Assembly (NCBI GenBank): GCA_043769005.1
Contig: JAYVJV010000085.1
Coordinates: forward strand, 1 to 11,698
DNA: 11,698 nucleotides
Reading direction: 5' to 3'
Source of the DNA: JAAFIP01 sp043769005
GTDB lineage: Bacteria > Pseudomonadota > Gammaproteobacteria > Burkholderiales > Burkholderiaceae_C
How positions within the stretch are numbered: the stretch's first letter is position 1; each line of letters begins with the position of its first letter. This document shows, piece by piece, positions 1-8,400 of the stretch. Made by a program: the position numbers and the translations under genes. The notes below the pieces were generated by a model. It saw only the letters and a program-made list of their open reading frames with translations, did no database searches and was not told the DNA's origin.

Positions 1-1
1 C

Positions 2-1663
2 ATGCAACACCAAAAAATCCTCATCCTAGACTTCGGCTCCCAAGTCACCCAGCTCATCGCCCGCCGTGTGCGCGAGGCCCATGTGTACTGCGAAGTGCAT
101 CCGTGTGATGTGACAAGCGACTGGCTGCGTGACTATGCCAAAGACGGCTCGCTCAAGGGCATCATCCTGTCGGGCAGCCACGCCAGCGTGTATGAAGAGG
201 CCACTGACAAAGCGCCCGATGCCGTCTTTACCCTGGGCCTGCCCGTGCTGGGCATTTGCTACGGCATGCAAGCCATGGCACACCAACTGGGCGGCAAGGT
301 GGAGGGCGGCCACAAGCGCGAGTTTGGCCACGCGGCAGTGCGTGCGCGCGGCCACACGGCGCTACTCAAAGACATTGCAGACTTCACCACGCCCGAGGGC
401 GAGGGCACGCTCAACGTGTGGATGAGCCACGGCGACAAGGTGACCGAGCTGCCACCGGGCTTCAAGCTCATGGCCAGCACCGACAGCTGCCCCATCGCAG
501 GCATGGCTGATGAAGCCCGCAAGTTCTACGCCGTGCAGTTCCACCCCGAGGTCACCCACACCGCCCAGGGCCACACCATCTTGCACCGCTTTGTTTTAGG
601 CATCTGCGGCGCACAACCCGACTGGGTAATGCGCGACCACATCCAAGAGGCCGTGGACTTGATCCGCCAACAAGTGGGCGACGAAGAAGTCATCCTGGGC
701 CTGTCTGGCGGTGTAGATTCATCGGTCGCCGCCGCGCTCATCCACCGCGCCATCGGCGACCAGCTCACCTGTGTGTTTGTAGACCACGGCCTGCTGCGCC
801 TGAACGAAGGCGACATGGTGATGGAGATGTTTGTGGGCAAGCTGCACGCCAAAGTGATTCGTGTAGACGCAGAAGAACAATTTTTAGGCCACCTTAAAGG
901 CGTGAGCGACCCCGAAGCGAAACGCAAAATCATTGGCCGTGAATTTGTAGAGGTGTTTAAGGCTCAAGCCCAGCAACTAAAGGCGCAAGCAGCTATCAAA
1001 AACGGAGCGAATTCAACGCGCATTGTCAAAGGTGCCAAGTGGCTAGCCCAAGGCACCATCTACCCCGACGTGATCGAATCCGGCGGTGCCAAACACGCCT
1101 CCAAGTCCAGCAAAAAAGCCGTCACCATCAAAAGCCACCACAACGTAGGCGGCCTGCCCGAGCAGCTAGGCCTGAAATTGCTAGAACCCCTGCGCGACCT
1201 GTTCAAAGACGAAGTACGTGAGCTGGGCGTAGCCCTGGGCCTACCCCACGACATGGTCTACCGCCACCCCTTCCCCGGCCCCGGCCTGGGCGTGCGCATC
1301 TTGGGCGAGGTGAAAAAAGAATACGCCGACTTGCTGCGCAAAGCCGATGCTATCTTCATAGAAGAGCTGCGCAATTTCAAAGACGAAGGCACGGGCAAAA
1401 ACTGGTATGAACTCACCAGCCAAGCCTTCACCGTTTTCCTGCCCGTCAAAAGCGTAGGTGTGATGGGCGATGGCCGAACCTATGACTACGTGGTAGCCCT
1501 GCGTGCGGTAGTCACCAGCGACTTTATGACCGCTGACTGGGCTGAACTGCCTTATGCGCTGTTAAAGAAAGTATCAGGCAGGATCATCAATGAAGTGCGC
1601 GGCATTAACCGCGTCACGTACGATGTGAGCAGCAAACCTCCTGCGACGATTGAGTGGGAGTGA
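2..1663 (+). CDS. guaA: GMP synthase (glutamine-hydrolysing), complete, with in-frame insertion
   Basis: Converts XMP to GMP using ATP and glutamine-derived ammonia, the last step of de novo guanine nucleotide synthesis in the cytoplasm. The class I glutamine amidotransferase domain fills residues 1-200, with nucleophile Cys86 in GICYGMQ and the His181/Glu183 pair in QFHPEV. The ATP pyrophosphatase domain follows, with P-loop SGGVDS at 235-240. The C-terminal dimerisation domain ends in the family signature KPPATIEWE. The start at base 2 gives the usual N-terminus (KILILDFGSQVTQLIARRVRE), so the gene is complete although its upstream region is outside the window. At 553 aa it is longer than E. 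coli GuaA (525). The excess includes about 16 residues at 328-343, just before KWLAQGTIYPD, that I do not recognise as family sequence. All catalytic motifs are intact, so it should be active. I see no clear terminator after the stop codon. Confidence 0.97.
   Translation: MQHQKILILDFGSQVTQLIARRVREAHVYCEVHPCDVTSDWLRDYAKDGSLKGIILSGSHASVYEEATDKAPDAVFTLGLPVLGICYGMQAMAHQLGGKVEGGHKREFGHAAVRARGHTALLKDIADFTTPEGEGTLNVWMSHGDKVTELPPGFKLMASTDSCPIAGMADEARKFYAVQFHPEVTHTAQGHTILHRFVLGICGAQPDWVMRDHIQEAVDLIRQQVGDEEVILGLSGGVDSSVAAALIHRAIGDQLTCVFVDHGLLRLNEGDMVMEMFVGKLHAKVIRVDAEEQFLGHLKGVSDPEAKRKIIGREFVEVFKAQAQQLKAQAAIKNGANSTRIVKGAKWLAQGTIYPDVIESGGAKHASKSSKKAVTIKSHHNVGGLPEQLGLKLLEPLRDLFKDEVRELGVALGLPHDMVYRHPFPGPGLGVRILGEVKKEYADLLRKADAIFIEELRNFKDEGTGKNWYELTSQAFTVFLPVKSVGVMGDGRTYDYVVALRAVVTSDFMTADWAELPYALLKKVSGRIINEVRGINRVTYDVSSKPPATIEWE
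983..1030 (+). repeat. In-frame ~48-bp insertion in guaA, resembling a Comamonadaceae interspersed repeat
   Basis: Aligned by eye with E. coli GuaA, the stretch between EVF and KWLAQGTIYPD is 26 residues here and 10 in E. coli. The extra residues are about 328-343, low-complexity Ala/Gln/Asn-rich and then TRIVK. The underlying DNA contains caagcagctatcaaaa, which resembles short repeats I recall being scattered in Comamonadaceae genomes, usually between genes. The length is a multiple of three and introduces no stop, so the reading frame survives. Exact borders are approximate because several alignments are equally good. The length difference is seen directly; the repeat identity comes from memory and was not checked. 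Confidence 0.45.
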
Positions 1664-1970
1664 GGACGCTGCCCTAATGTAATGTGGCGTAACCGGGGTG
1701 ATCGTTGCGATTGACAAAGTAGTGGCCGTGTCTGTAGGTGCACCCGAAGGACGCGGTTTCCTGTGATGTTCGCGTGCCGCCGCATCCTGTGGATGGCACC
1801 CGGGGTTGACCAGGCCATGGCATTGGCTGTGTAACCGCAACGATACGATGGGTAACATTGCAGTGACGCTCGAAGTCTTTGGCGTGCTCGGCGCGCACAC
1901 AAAACCTCCGGCAGTCGATCATTGAAAGCATTAACCTTCAAACCCACACAAGTTCTCCCATCTCCTAAAA
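1664..1970. other. Intergenic region after guaA: no convincing gene
   Basis: No reading frame on either strand here resembles a protein I know. The longest ones run on the minus strand, partly antisense to the end of guaA, and are rich in Arg/His/Pro as expected of shadow frames. The clearest structure is a long-spaced inverted repeat: ATCGTTGCGATT at 1701-1712 and its complement with one mismatch at 1833-1844. A small imperfect inverted repeat (ttgaaag at 1922-1928, ccttcaa at 1935-1941) lies about 30 bp before the candidate promoter of the efflux operon and could be an operator. No intrinsic terminator with a T-run was found for guaA. Confidence 0.5.
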
Positions 1971-1979
1971 TGATAAAAT
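1971..1979 (+). promoter_or_regulatory. Candidate extended -10 promoter of the metal efflux operon
   Basis: The sequence TGATAAAAT matches the extended -10 pattern TGnTATAAT with one mismatch. It would start transcription near 1986-1987, that is at or next to the ATG at 1987, giving an essentially leaderless mRNA. This fits the lack of any purine-rich ribosome binding site before either possible start codon of the first gene. No good -35 box is present at 16-18 bp spacing, so an activator such as a metal-responsive response regulator might be needed. The promoter is inferred from sequence only. Confidence 0.35.
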
Positions 1980-1986
1980 GGTCGGT

Positions 1987-2367
1987 ATGAAATCGCTTTT
2001 GCGCATCTGTTTAACGGTATTGCTTGTATTGCAAGTAATAGCTTTGCCGTTGCATACCTTTGCAGAAGAAGTTCAGCATCTGGCTGGAAGCGTCGGGCAT
2101 CATCATCACTCACATAGTGATAACGCAGCAGATGTACATGCGCACCACAGCGCTACTGATCCAGCATCTGCATCATCTGAATCTTATGCCGATTCTGGCG
2201 AGTACGGTTGCATCAGCCATTGCCACGTGCCTGCTGCGTTGCTCGACGATGTGATGCTGTTCAAACACTTGTCAGCACAGTTTGCCACTGTTTCAGAGCA
2301 CTTTGGTTTTGCTCGAAACCTGCCTGAAACCATTGATCGGCCACAGTGGAGTGCCGCACGCGTTTGA
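1987..2367 (+). CDS. CzcI-like histidine-rich periplasmic protein
   Basis: Small exported protein (126 aa from this start) at the head of the efflux operon. It has a signal peptide (MKSLLRICL, a hydrophobic core, then LHTFA before EEVQ) and a mature part with 14 histidines counted over the whole chain, including an HHHHSHS cluster, an HAHH cluster and a CISHCH motif. The C-terminal RPQWSAA element and the position before a CzcC-like gene match CzcI-type proteins of Czc systems, whose role is thought to be periplasmic metal binding and modulation of efflux. No enzyme motif is visible. An in-frame ATG at 1978 would add three residues (MVG). I prefer 1987 because it gives the cleaner signal peptide and because 1978 overlaps the candidate -10 box; neither start has a recognisable ribosome binding site. 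The gene looks richer in A/T than guaA. Confidence 0.75.
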   Translation: MKSLLRICLTVLLVLQVIALPLHTFAEEVQHLAGSVGHHHHSHSDNAADVHAHHSATDPASASSESYADSGEYGCISHCHVPAALLDDVMLFKHLSAQFATVSEHFGFARNLPETIDRPQWSAARV

Positions 2368-2376
2368 CGTGCGGCA
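2352..2376 (+). promoter_or_regulatory. Hairpin enclosing the stop codon of the CzcI-like gene
   Basis: TGCCGCACG at 2352-2360 and CGTGCGGCA at 2368-2376 form a perfect 9-bp GC-rich stem with a 7-nt loop holding the TGA stop codon at 2365-2367. No run of T follows, so it is not a standard intrinsic terminator. It may slow or partly stop transcription, or protect or define an mRNA end between the first gene and the rest of the operon, lowering pump expression relative to the His-rich protein. Pairing is seen in the sequence; function is inferred. Confidence 0.45.
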
Positions 2377-2424
2377 AATAACAGCTCCTTCGCTTCATTC
2401 GTACAGCGCTTGATTGTTGATTTG

Positions 2425-2447
2425 CCGAAACATTACCTTTGTTTCGG
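2425..2447 (+). promoter_or_regulatory. Hairpin overlapping the ribosome binding site of the channel gene
   Basis: CCGAAAC at 2425-2431 pairs perfectly with GTTTCGG at 2441-2447 across a 9-nt loop. The 3' arm contains the first two bases of GGAG (2446-2449), the likely Shine-Dalgarno sequence for the GTG start at 2457. When folded the mRNA would hide part of the ribosome binding site. This could be a translational control element or, as DNA, a dyad operator. No T-run follows, so termination is unlikely. Confidence 0.4.
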
Positions 2448-2456
2448 AGATTGATT

Positions 2457-3722
2457 GTGTCTTTTACTTCAAGGCGCGGCTTCACTGCTGCGCAACAGAT
2501 TTTTATCTCAGCAGCGCTGGGCTGGATGCTGGCGCATAGCCCAGCATTTGCACAGAGCAGCGTACCCTCATCGACTGCAAGCATCAGCTTGGTTCAAGCC
2601 TTGGAATTGGCTTGGCAGCGCTCCCCCACGGCTCTTACTTACCCCAGCAAAAGCCAGGAGATCGCAGCGCGCCAGCAAGCTGCTCAAGGAATACTAGCTG
2701 GCTCGCCAGCCGTCCAGCTGGGGCATCGCACGGATCGCATCACGGGCAATGCGGGTTTGCGCGAGTTTGAAGCAGAGCTGGTGCTTTCACTATGGAACGC
2801 TGCCACACGCGGCGCGACGCAGCGCCAACTCGCTGCCGAATCACGCAGCCTGGAACCTGCGCAGCAAGCGGCCAAGTTGCAGCTTGCTGGCCAATTGCGT
2901 GAATTAGCAGGCAGCATTGCACTGGCCCAGCTTGAACGGGAGCTTGCACAGCAAAAACTCAGTGAGAGCGTGCAATTGACCAGTGATATGACGCGCCGCT
3001 TGCGGGCAGGCGATGTAGCGCGCTTGGACGCGCTGCAATCGCAACTGGTGCAAGCGCAGGCACAAGCCAACTTGAATGCAGTGCGCGCTCAGCTCCAGCA
3101 ATCTCTGCTGCAATGGCAAGGACTCACAGGCACACCCCTGATACCCGCATGGAGCGATACGCCGCTGCCCAGCAACACCATGACAGTGCCAGAAAGCCAC
3201 CCCAGCCTGGTAGCCGCTCAAGCGCAGCTGGACAATGCCAAAGCGCGCCTGAATTTGGCTGAAGCGGACCGCGCCGATCCGATGGATCTATCGATTGGCA
3301 TGAACCGCCAGCGCAGCGCATTTGGCAATGCCGCAGAGCGTAATCTGCGCCTTGCTTTGCGCATTCCTTTGGGCATCAGTAGCCGCAATGCACCGCGTAT
3401 CGCGGCTGCGCGCGTCGAGCTGGAGTCTGTACAGGCTGAGCTGGATCACCAGCGCCGCATGCTGACCAGTGAGCTGGAGCAAGCCCATGCAACGTTGGGC
3501 CAAGCCCGTGCCACTGAGCAGGCTAGTAGCCAGCGACTCCAACTCGCCCAACAAATGCATGAAATTGTGCTGCGTGCCTACAACCTAGGCGAGCGCGATT
3601 TGCCTGCACGCCTTCGCGCGGACAGCGAAAAATTCGAGGCAGAACTTGGCGCAGCGCGATCTCAGTTAGAAACCCGCCGCGCCCTTTCCAAACTTCACCA
3701 GCAACTTGGCCTGTTGCCATGA
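2457..3722 (+). CDS. CzcC-like outer-membrane efflux channel (TolC family)
   Basis: Outer-membrane and periplasmic tunnel component of the metal RND pump. From this GTG the protein is 421 aa, the usual size for CzcC-type channels. Residues 1-32 form a signal peptide (two Arg near the N-terminus, hydrophobic core, cleavage after PAFA). The mature chain is alpha-helical, Ala/Gln/Leu-rich and shows the internal duplication of the family: RLRAGDVARLDALQSQ near 181 and AYNLGERDLPARLRAD near 374 are the paired motifs of the two halves. There is no lipobox Cys. The start is chosen because GGAG at 2446-2449 lies 7 nt before GTG 2457; the TTG codons at 2439 and 2451 lack a well-placed site. The stop overlaps the adaptor start by 4 bp (ATGA), suggesting translational coupling. 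Confidence 0.9.
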   Translation: MSFTSRRGFTAAQQIFISAALGWMLAHSPAFAQSSVPSSTASISLVQALELAWQRSPTALTYPSKSQEIAARQQAAQGILAGSPAVQLGHRTDRITGNAGLREFEAELVLSLWNAATRGATQRQLAAESRSLEPAQQAAKLQLAGQLRELAGSIALAQLERELAQQKLSESVQLTSDMTRRLRAGDVARLDALQSQLVQAQAQANLNAVRAQLQQSLLQWQGLTGTPLIPAWSDTPLPSNTMTVPESHPSLVAAQAQLDNAKARLNLAEADRADPMDLSIGMNRQRSAFGNAAERNLRLALRIPLGISSRNAPRIAAARVELESVQAELDHQRRMLTSELEQAHATLGQARATEQASSQRLQLAQQMHEIVLRAYNLGERDLPARLRADSEKFEAELGAARSQLETRRALSKLHQQLGLLP

Positions 3723-5419
3723 ACAACATCAACATCATGAACATCTTCCAACGCATACAGACACGGCTTCTCGCCGTCAGCATGGCACTGCTTGCCACAA
3801 TCAGTATAAGTACCGCATTTGCTGGCCCTGGCCACGACCATGGCGATGAGGCCGCACCCGCCAACACCGCCAGCGCCTCCCCACGCATCAGCAGCCACTC
3901 CGATCTTTTTGAATTGGTGGGTATTCTTGAAAAAGATCAGCTCGTGGTGTATCTGGATCGCTATGCCAGTAATGAGCCGGTGCGCAAAGCAAGCATTGCG
4001 CTTGAAATCGGCAGCGAAAAGCTCAAAGCTACCGAGCAAACCGATGGTACTTACCTGATTCAATCGGAGCAACTGAGTAAACCCGGCACATTGGCTATGA
4101 GCTTTACCATCACCGATGGCAAAGAGACTGATCTACTCGCTGGCAATCTGGTCATTGCTGATCCGCATGCCGGGCACGATCATGCTGCGCATGCGGTGCC
4201 CTGGTGCAAATGGCTGGGCTGGGCTGCGGCAGGCTTGGTTGGCTTGCTGGTTTTGGCCATGGTAGCGCGCGCTGCTTGGCGCTCTCGCACTGGGAGTCGC
4301 CATGCCATTACTTCATTTTTCATAGCATGCAGTGCATTTTTTATAGGCGCTGGCAGCACACTGGATGCGCAAGCTGGCCCCGGTCACGATCATGGCGAGG
4401 AAGCGCAAGCAGTGGGCAACGGCAATGCACCCAAGCGGCAGGCCGATGGCAGTGTGTTCTTGCCCAAGCCAAGCCAGCGTATCTTGGATGTGCGCACGCT
4501 CGCCATCCAAGAAGAGAGCTTGGCCAAATCGGTGGAGCTGGCTGCGCGCGTGGTGGCCGACCCCAACGCTGGCGGCAAAGTACAGCCCACACAAGCTGGC
4601 CGCATTGAAGCTGGCCCACGTGGCATACCCGCAATTGGGCAAGCCGTGCGCAAAGATGAGGTGCTGGCGGTAATTCGCAGCTCAATCTCGGCGATTGAGC
4701 GAGCCAATCAAACAGCCGCTGGCTTCGAAGCTCAAACGCAGCTAGAGCTCGCCCGCAAGCGCATAGCGCGCCTGGAGCAACTCGAAGGCAGTGTGCCCGC
4801 CAAAGAAATTGAAGCAGCTCGCGCCGAACTGGAAACCTTTACCCAACGCAGCAAAGCCATTGGCGGCAGTGCAGTGGCTGTGGAGAGTTTGGTAGCGCCT
4901 GTGAGTGGCGTGATTGCGGCAGCCCATGTGGTGGCTGGGCAAGTGGTGGATGCGCGCGAAGTGCTGTTTGAAATCGTCGATCCAGCGCGTTTGATGATTG
5001 AGGCCAGCGCATTCGATGCATCGCTGATCACCAATATTGCCTCGGCAAGTAGCGTGGTAGGTTCTTACACCGCAAAATTCCGCTTTGTGGGTGCGGCGCG
5101 CAGCTTGCGCGAAGGCGCGATCCCGCTGATGTTTGCCAGCGATGGCAAAGCTGCTTTGCCGCTGGCTGTAGGCCAGAGTTTACGGCTGTTGGTGCAGACG
5201 CGTGAGCAGGTCAAAGGCTTTGCTGTGCCTACGGGCGCAGTAGTCAAAAGCACGAGTAACCAGGACATGGTGTGGGTGCATACCGGCGCAGAAAAGTTCG
5301 AGCCGCGTGTGATTCGCTTTGCCGCGCTCGATGGCAGCCGAATCTCCATCATCGCGGGACTCAAGGCGAGTGATCGCGTGGTGACGCAGGGCGCTGCCTT
5401 GGTCAACCAAGTGCGTTGA
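3719..5419 (+). CDS. CzcB-like periplasmic adaptor with extra N-terminal Ig-like domain and membrane hairpin
   Basis: Membrane fusion protein linking pump and channel, 566 aa against roughly 350-520 for common CzcB/CusB types. Order: signal peptide 1-35 (cleavage after TAFA); GPGHDHGDE; an all-beta domain at about 62-147 (FELVGILE through LLAGNLVIAD) resembling small Ig-like metal-resistance domains; a His-rich HAGHDHAAHA; transmembrane segment at about 165-186; a basic cytoplasmic-type loop RSRTGSRH; a second hydrophobic segment 197-212; then DAQA followed by GPGHDHGEE; finally the classic adaptor from about 240, with lipoyl halves near 290-320 and 388-420 (LVAPVSGVIAAAHVVAGQVV), a short coiled-coil hairpin about 325-380, and beta-barrel and membrane-proximal domains to 566. 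The second hydrophobic segment plus AQA looks like a signal peptide and could be cleaved. Topology is consistent, both domains being periplasmic. Translation is probably coupled to the channel gene. Confidence 0.88.
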   Translation: MNNINIMNIFQRIQTRLLAVSMALLATISISTAFAGPGHDHGDEAAPANTASASPRISSHSDLFELVGILEKDQLVVYLDRYASNEPVRKASIALEIGSEKLKATEQTDGTYLIQSEQLSKPGTLAMSFTITDGKETDLLAGNLVIADPHAGHDHAAHAVPWCKWLGWAAAGLVGLLVLAMVARAAWRSRTGSRHAITSFFIACSAFFIGAGSTLDAQAGPGHDHGEEAQAVGNGNAPKRQADGSVFLPKPSQRILDVRTLAIQEESLAKSVELAARVVADPNAGGKVQPTQAGRIEAGPRGIPAIGQAVRKDEVLAVIRSSISAIERANQTAAGFEAQTQLELARKRIARLEQLEGSVPAKEIEAARAELETFTQRSKAIGGSAVAVESLVAPVSGVIAAAHVVAGQVVDAREVLFEIVDPARLMIEASAFDASLITNIASASSVVGSYTAKFRFVGAARSLREGAIPLMFASDGKAALPLAVGQSLRLLVQTREQVKGFAVPTGAVVKSTSNQDMVWVHTGAEKFEPRVIRFAALDGSRISIIAGLKASDRVVTQGAALVNQVR

Positions 5420-5429
5420 AAGGCCCATC

Positions 5430-8400
5430 ATGTTTGAAAAATTAGTGCATGGCGCGCTGGCCAACCGTTTGATGGTGTCGGTCCTCTCCGTTGTGTTGCT
5501 CATTGCAGGCGCATGGTCACTGGCAACGATGCCGGTGGATGTATTTCCTGATCTGAATAAGCCGACTGTCACCCTGCAAGCCGAAGCGGGCGGCATGGCA
5601 CCCGAAGAGGTGGAGCAATTGATCACCTTGCCACTGGAAACCGCCATGGGCGGTATCCCTGGTGTGGAGAGTATTCGCTCTATCTCCAGTGTGGGTTTAG
5701 GCTTTGTGTACATCACCTTTGACTGGAAGACGGATATTTACCGCGCCAGGCAAATGGTGGGCGAGCGCCTGGCGCAAGTGCGCGAGCAACTCCCCCAAGG
5801 CGCAGCGCATGTGGGCATGGGCCCCATCAGTTCCATCATGGGCGAGGTCATGCTGATGGCATTGCCTGTGGATACCGCTAAAACCACACCCATGGCAGTA
5901 CGCGAATACGCTGATTTTGTGCTGCGTCCGCGCTTGCTTACGATTCCTGGTGTGGCGCAGGTGATTCCGATTGGCGGTGAGGTGCGGCAATACCAAGTGC
6001 AGCCCGATACAGCGCGTATGGCAGCTTTGGGCGTGACGCTGGAGAGCATTACGCGCGCGCTCAATGGTTTTTCCAGCAATTCAAGCGGCGGTTTTCTAGA
6101 AATCAATTCGCGCGAATACTTGATTCGCAATTTGGGGCGCACGCAGCGGATTGAAGACCTACAGCGCCTGTCTGTCAGCTATAAAAATGGTCGCAGCATC
6201 TCGCTTGCGCAAGTGGCCAGTGTGAGTTTTGCATCCGCGTTGCGGCGCGGCGATGCAGGCTACAACGGGCAAGCTGCCGTAATCTTGGGCGTACAAAAGC
6301 AGCCCGGCGCGGACACGGTGGCGCTTACCCGGCAAATTGAGCAAGCATTGCAGGAAACGAAAAAGGGTCTTCCCACAGGCATGGGCGAGCCCAAAATAAC
6401 CATGCGCCAAGCCAGCTTCATCGAAACCTCGATCAGCACTTTGCAAAGCAAGCTGATGATGGCAGCTTTGGTGGTAGCGTTGGTACTGTACTTCTTTTTG
6501 CAAAATATTCGCACCACTATCATTTCTTTGGCAGCGATTCCGCTGTCCATGATGATGGCGATATTGGTGTTCAAATACTTTGGCTTCAGCATCAACACCA
6601 TGACTTTGGGTGGTTTGACGATTGCCATTGGCGAATTGGTCGATGATGCCGTGGTAGGAGTCGAAAACGTGCTGCGGCGCTTGCAGCTCAATCGACAAGC
6701 GCCGCCTGACCGCAAGATCAATGCACTGACACTGATTGCCAAGGCCACCCTGGAAGTACGCTCGGGCATCGTGGTGGCTACAGTGATCATCATGCTGGTA
6801 TTGATCCCGCTGTTTTTCCTGCCCGGTGTGGAAGGCAGGCTGATGCAACCCTTGGCCATTGCCTACATCGTCTCGCTCCTGGGTTCAATGATAATCTCGC
6901 TGACGCTCACACCCGTGATGGCCTACTACCTGTTGCCACAGATGAAAACGCTGGATCACGGCGACACGCGCATTCAGATTTGGCTGAAATCCAGGTATCG
7001 CCTTGCGCTGCAAGCCGTATTGAGCCGTCCACGCCGTTGGTTGATCGGCGCTCTGGTGAGCGTCATCGCAGCAGTCGCTTCGGTGCCGTTCTTCCCGACC
7101 ACTTTTCTGCCTCCCTTCAATGAAGGCGTGGCCTTGGTGGGGCTGCGTTTGAATCCCGGCACCACCCTGGCCGAATCAACGCGCATTGGCCAAATTGCTG
7201 AGAAAGCCTTGGCGGATATTCCCGAAGTGCAGTATGTGGGCCGCCGCTCAGGCCGCGCCGAGCTCGATGAGCATGCCGAGGGGGTGCATGTGAGCGAGCT
7301 GGACATTGGTCTCAAACGCAGCGACCGCACGCTGGAACAGGTGTATGCCGATATGCGCACACGCTTGGTCAACTTGCCCGCTGCGATTGGTATTGGCCAG
7401 CCCATCAGCCACCGCATTGATCACATGCTCTCCGGCGTGCGCTCGCAAATCGCTATCAAAATCTTTGGCGATGATCTGGACACCTTGCGCACGCAAGCCG
7501 AGAGTTTGCGCCAACGCCTGAGCGCTGTGCCAGGCATGGTCGATCTGGAGGTTGAAAAGCAGGTGCTCACGCCGCAAATCCGCGTGCAGATCAATTACGA
7601 CAAAGCCGCCAGCTACGGCCTCTCACCGGCTTTGTTGCTACGCGAGCTGCAAATGCTGATTGACGGTGAGCGCGTCTCGCAGGTGATTGAAGGCAGCCGC
7701 CGATTCAATTTGGTGCTGCGCTTGCCTGAAAGCGCGCGCGGCACCGATGGTTTGGCCAATGTGTTCATTGACACGCCCGCAGGACGCGTGCCTTTGTCGC
7801 AGTTGGCCAGCATAGAAGAGGGCGATGGTCCCAATCAAATCAGCCGCGATGATGGGCGCAGACGGATTGTGATTTCAGCCAACGCACAAGGTCGTGCGCT
7901 CAGCGAAGTGGTCAAAGACAGTCGCGCTGAAATCGCTCAAATGACTTTACCTGCAGGCTACTTTATCACCATCGGGGGGCAGTTTGAGGCGCAGGAGCAA
8001 GCCTCGCGTCTGATCGGTCTGCTCTCGATTGGCTCATTGATCTTGATTGCCTTGATTCTCTACACGCGCTACCGCTCTTGGACGCTGGCCGCCATCATCA
8101 TGTCCAACATTCCGCTGGCCTTGGTAGGCGCGGTGATTGGCTTGTGGATTTCCAAGCAGCCTTTGTCGGTGGCAGCGCTGGTGGGCTTCATCACCTTGGC
8201 AGGCATCGCTATTCGTAATGGTATTTTGAAAGTGTCGCACTACATCAACCTTGTGGCTTTCGAGGGGGAGCGATTCGACATAAACATGCTGCTACGCGGT
8301 TCGCAAGAGCGGCTCACGCCTGTGCTTATGACGGCTTTGGTCGCTGCCTTGGCTCTTGCCCCATTGCTGTTTGAAGCCAATATGCCGGGTACAGAGATTC

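Noticed and set aside
1574..1947. Minus-strand reading frames of about 85-131 codons across the end of guaA and the following gap
   Set aside because: They are partly antisense to guaA, have shadow-like composition, and show no recognisable domain or ribosome binding site.
2439..2456. TTG 2439 as start of the channel gene
   Set aside because: It lies upstream of the only good ribosome binding site and inside the hairpin; GTG 2457 is correctly spaced and starts a normal signal peptide.
7449..7461. Second occurrence of ctatcaaaa, as in the guaA insertion, inside the pump gene
   Set aside because: Only a short core matches, and it encodes conserved pump sequence (IAIKIFG), so it is chance.
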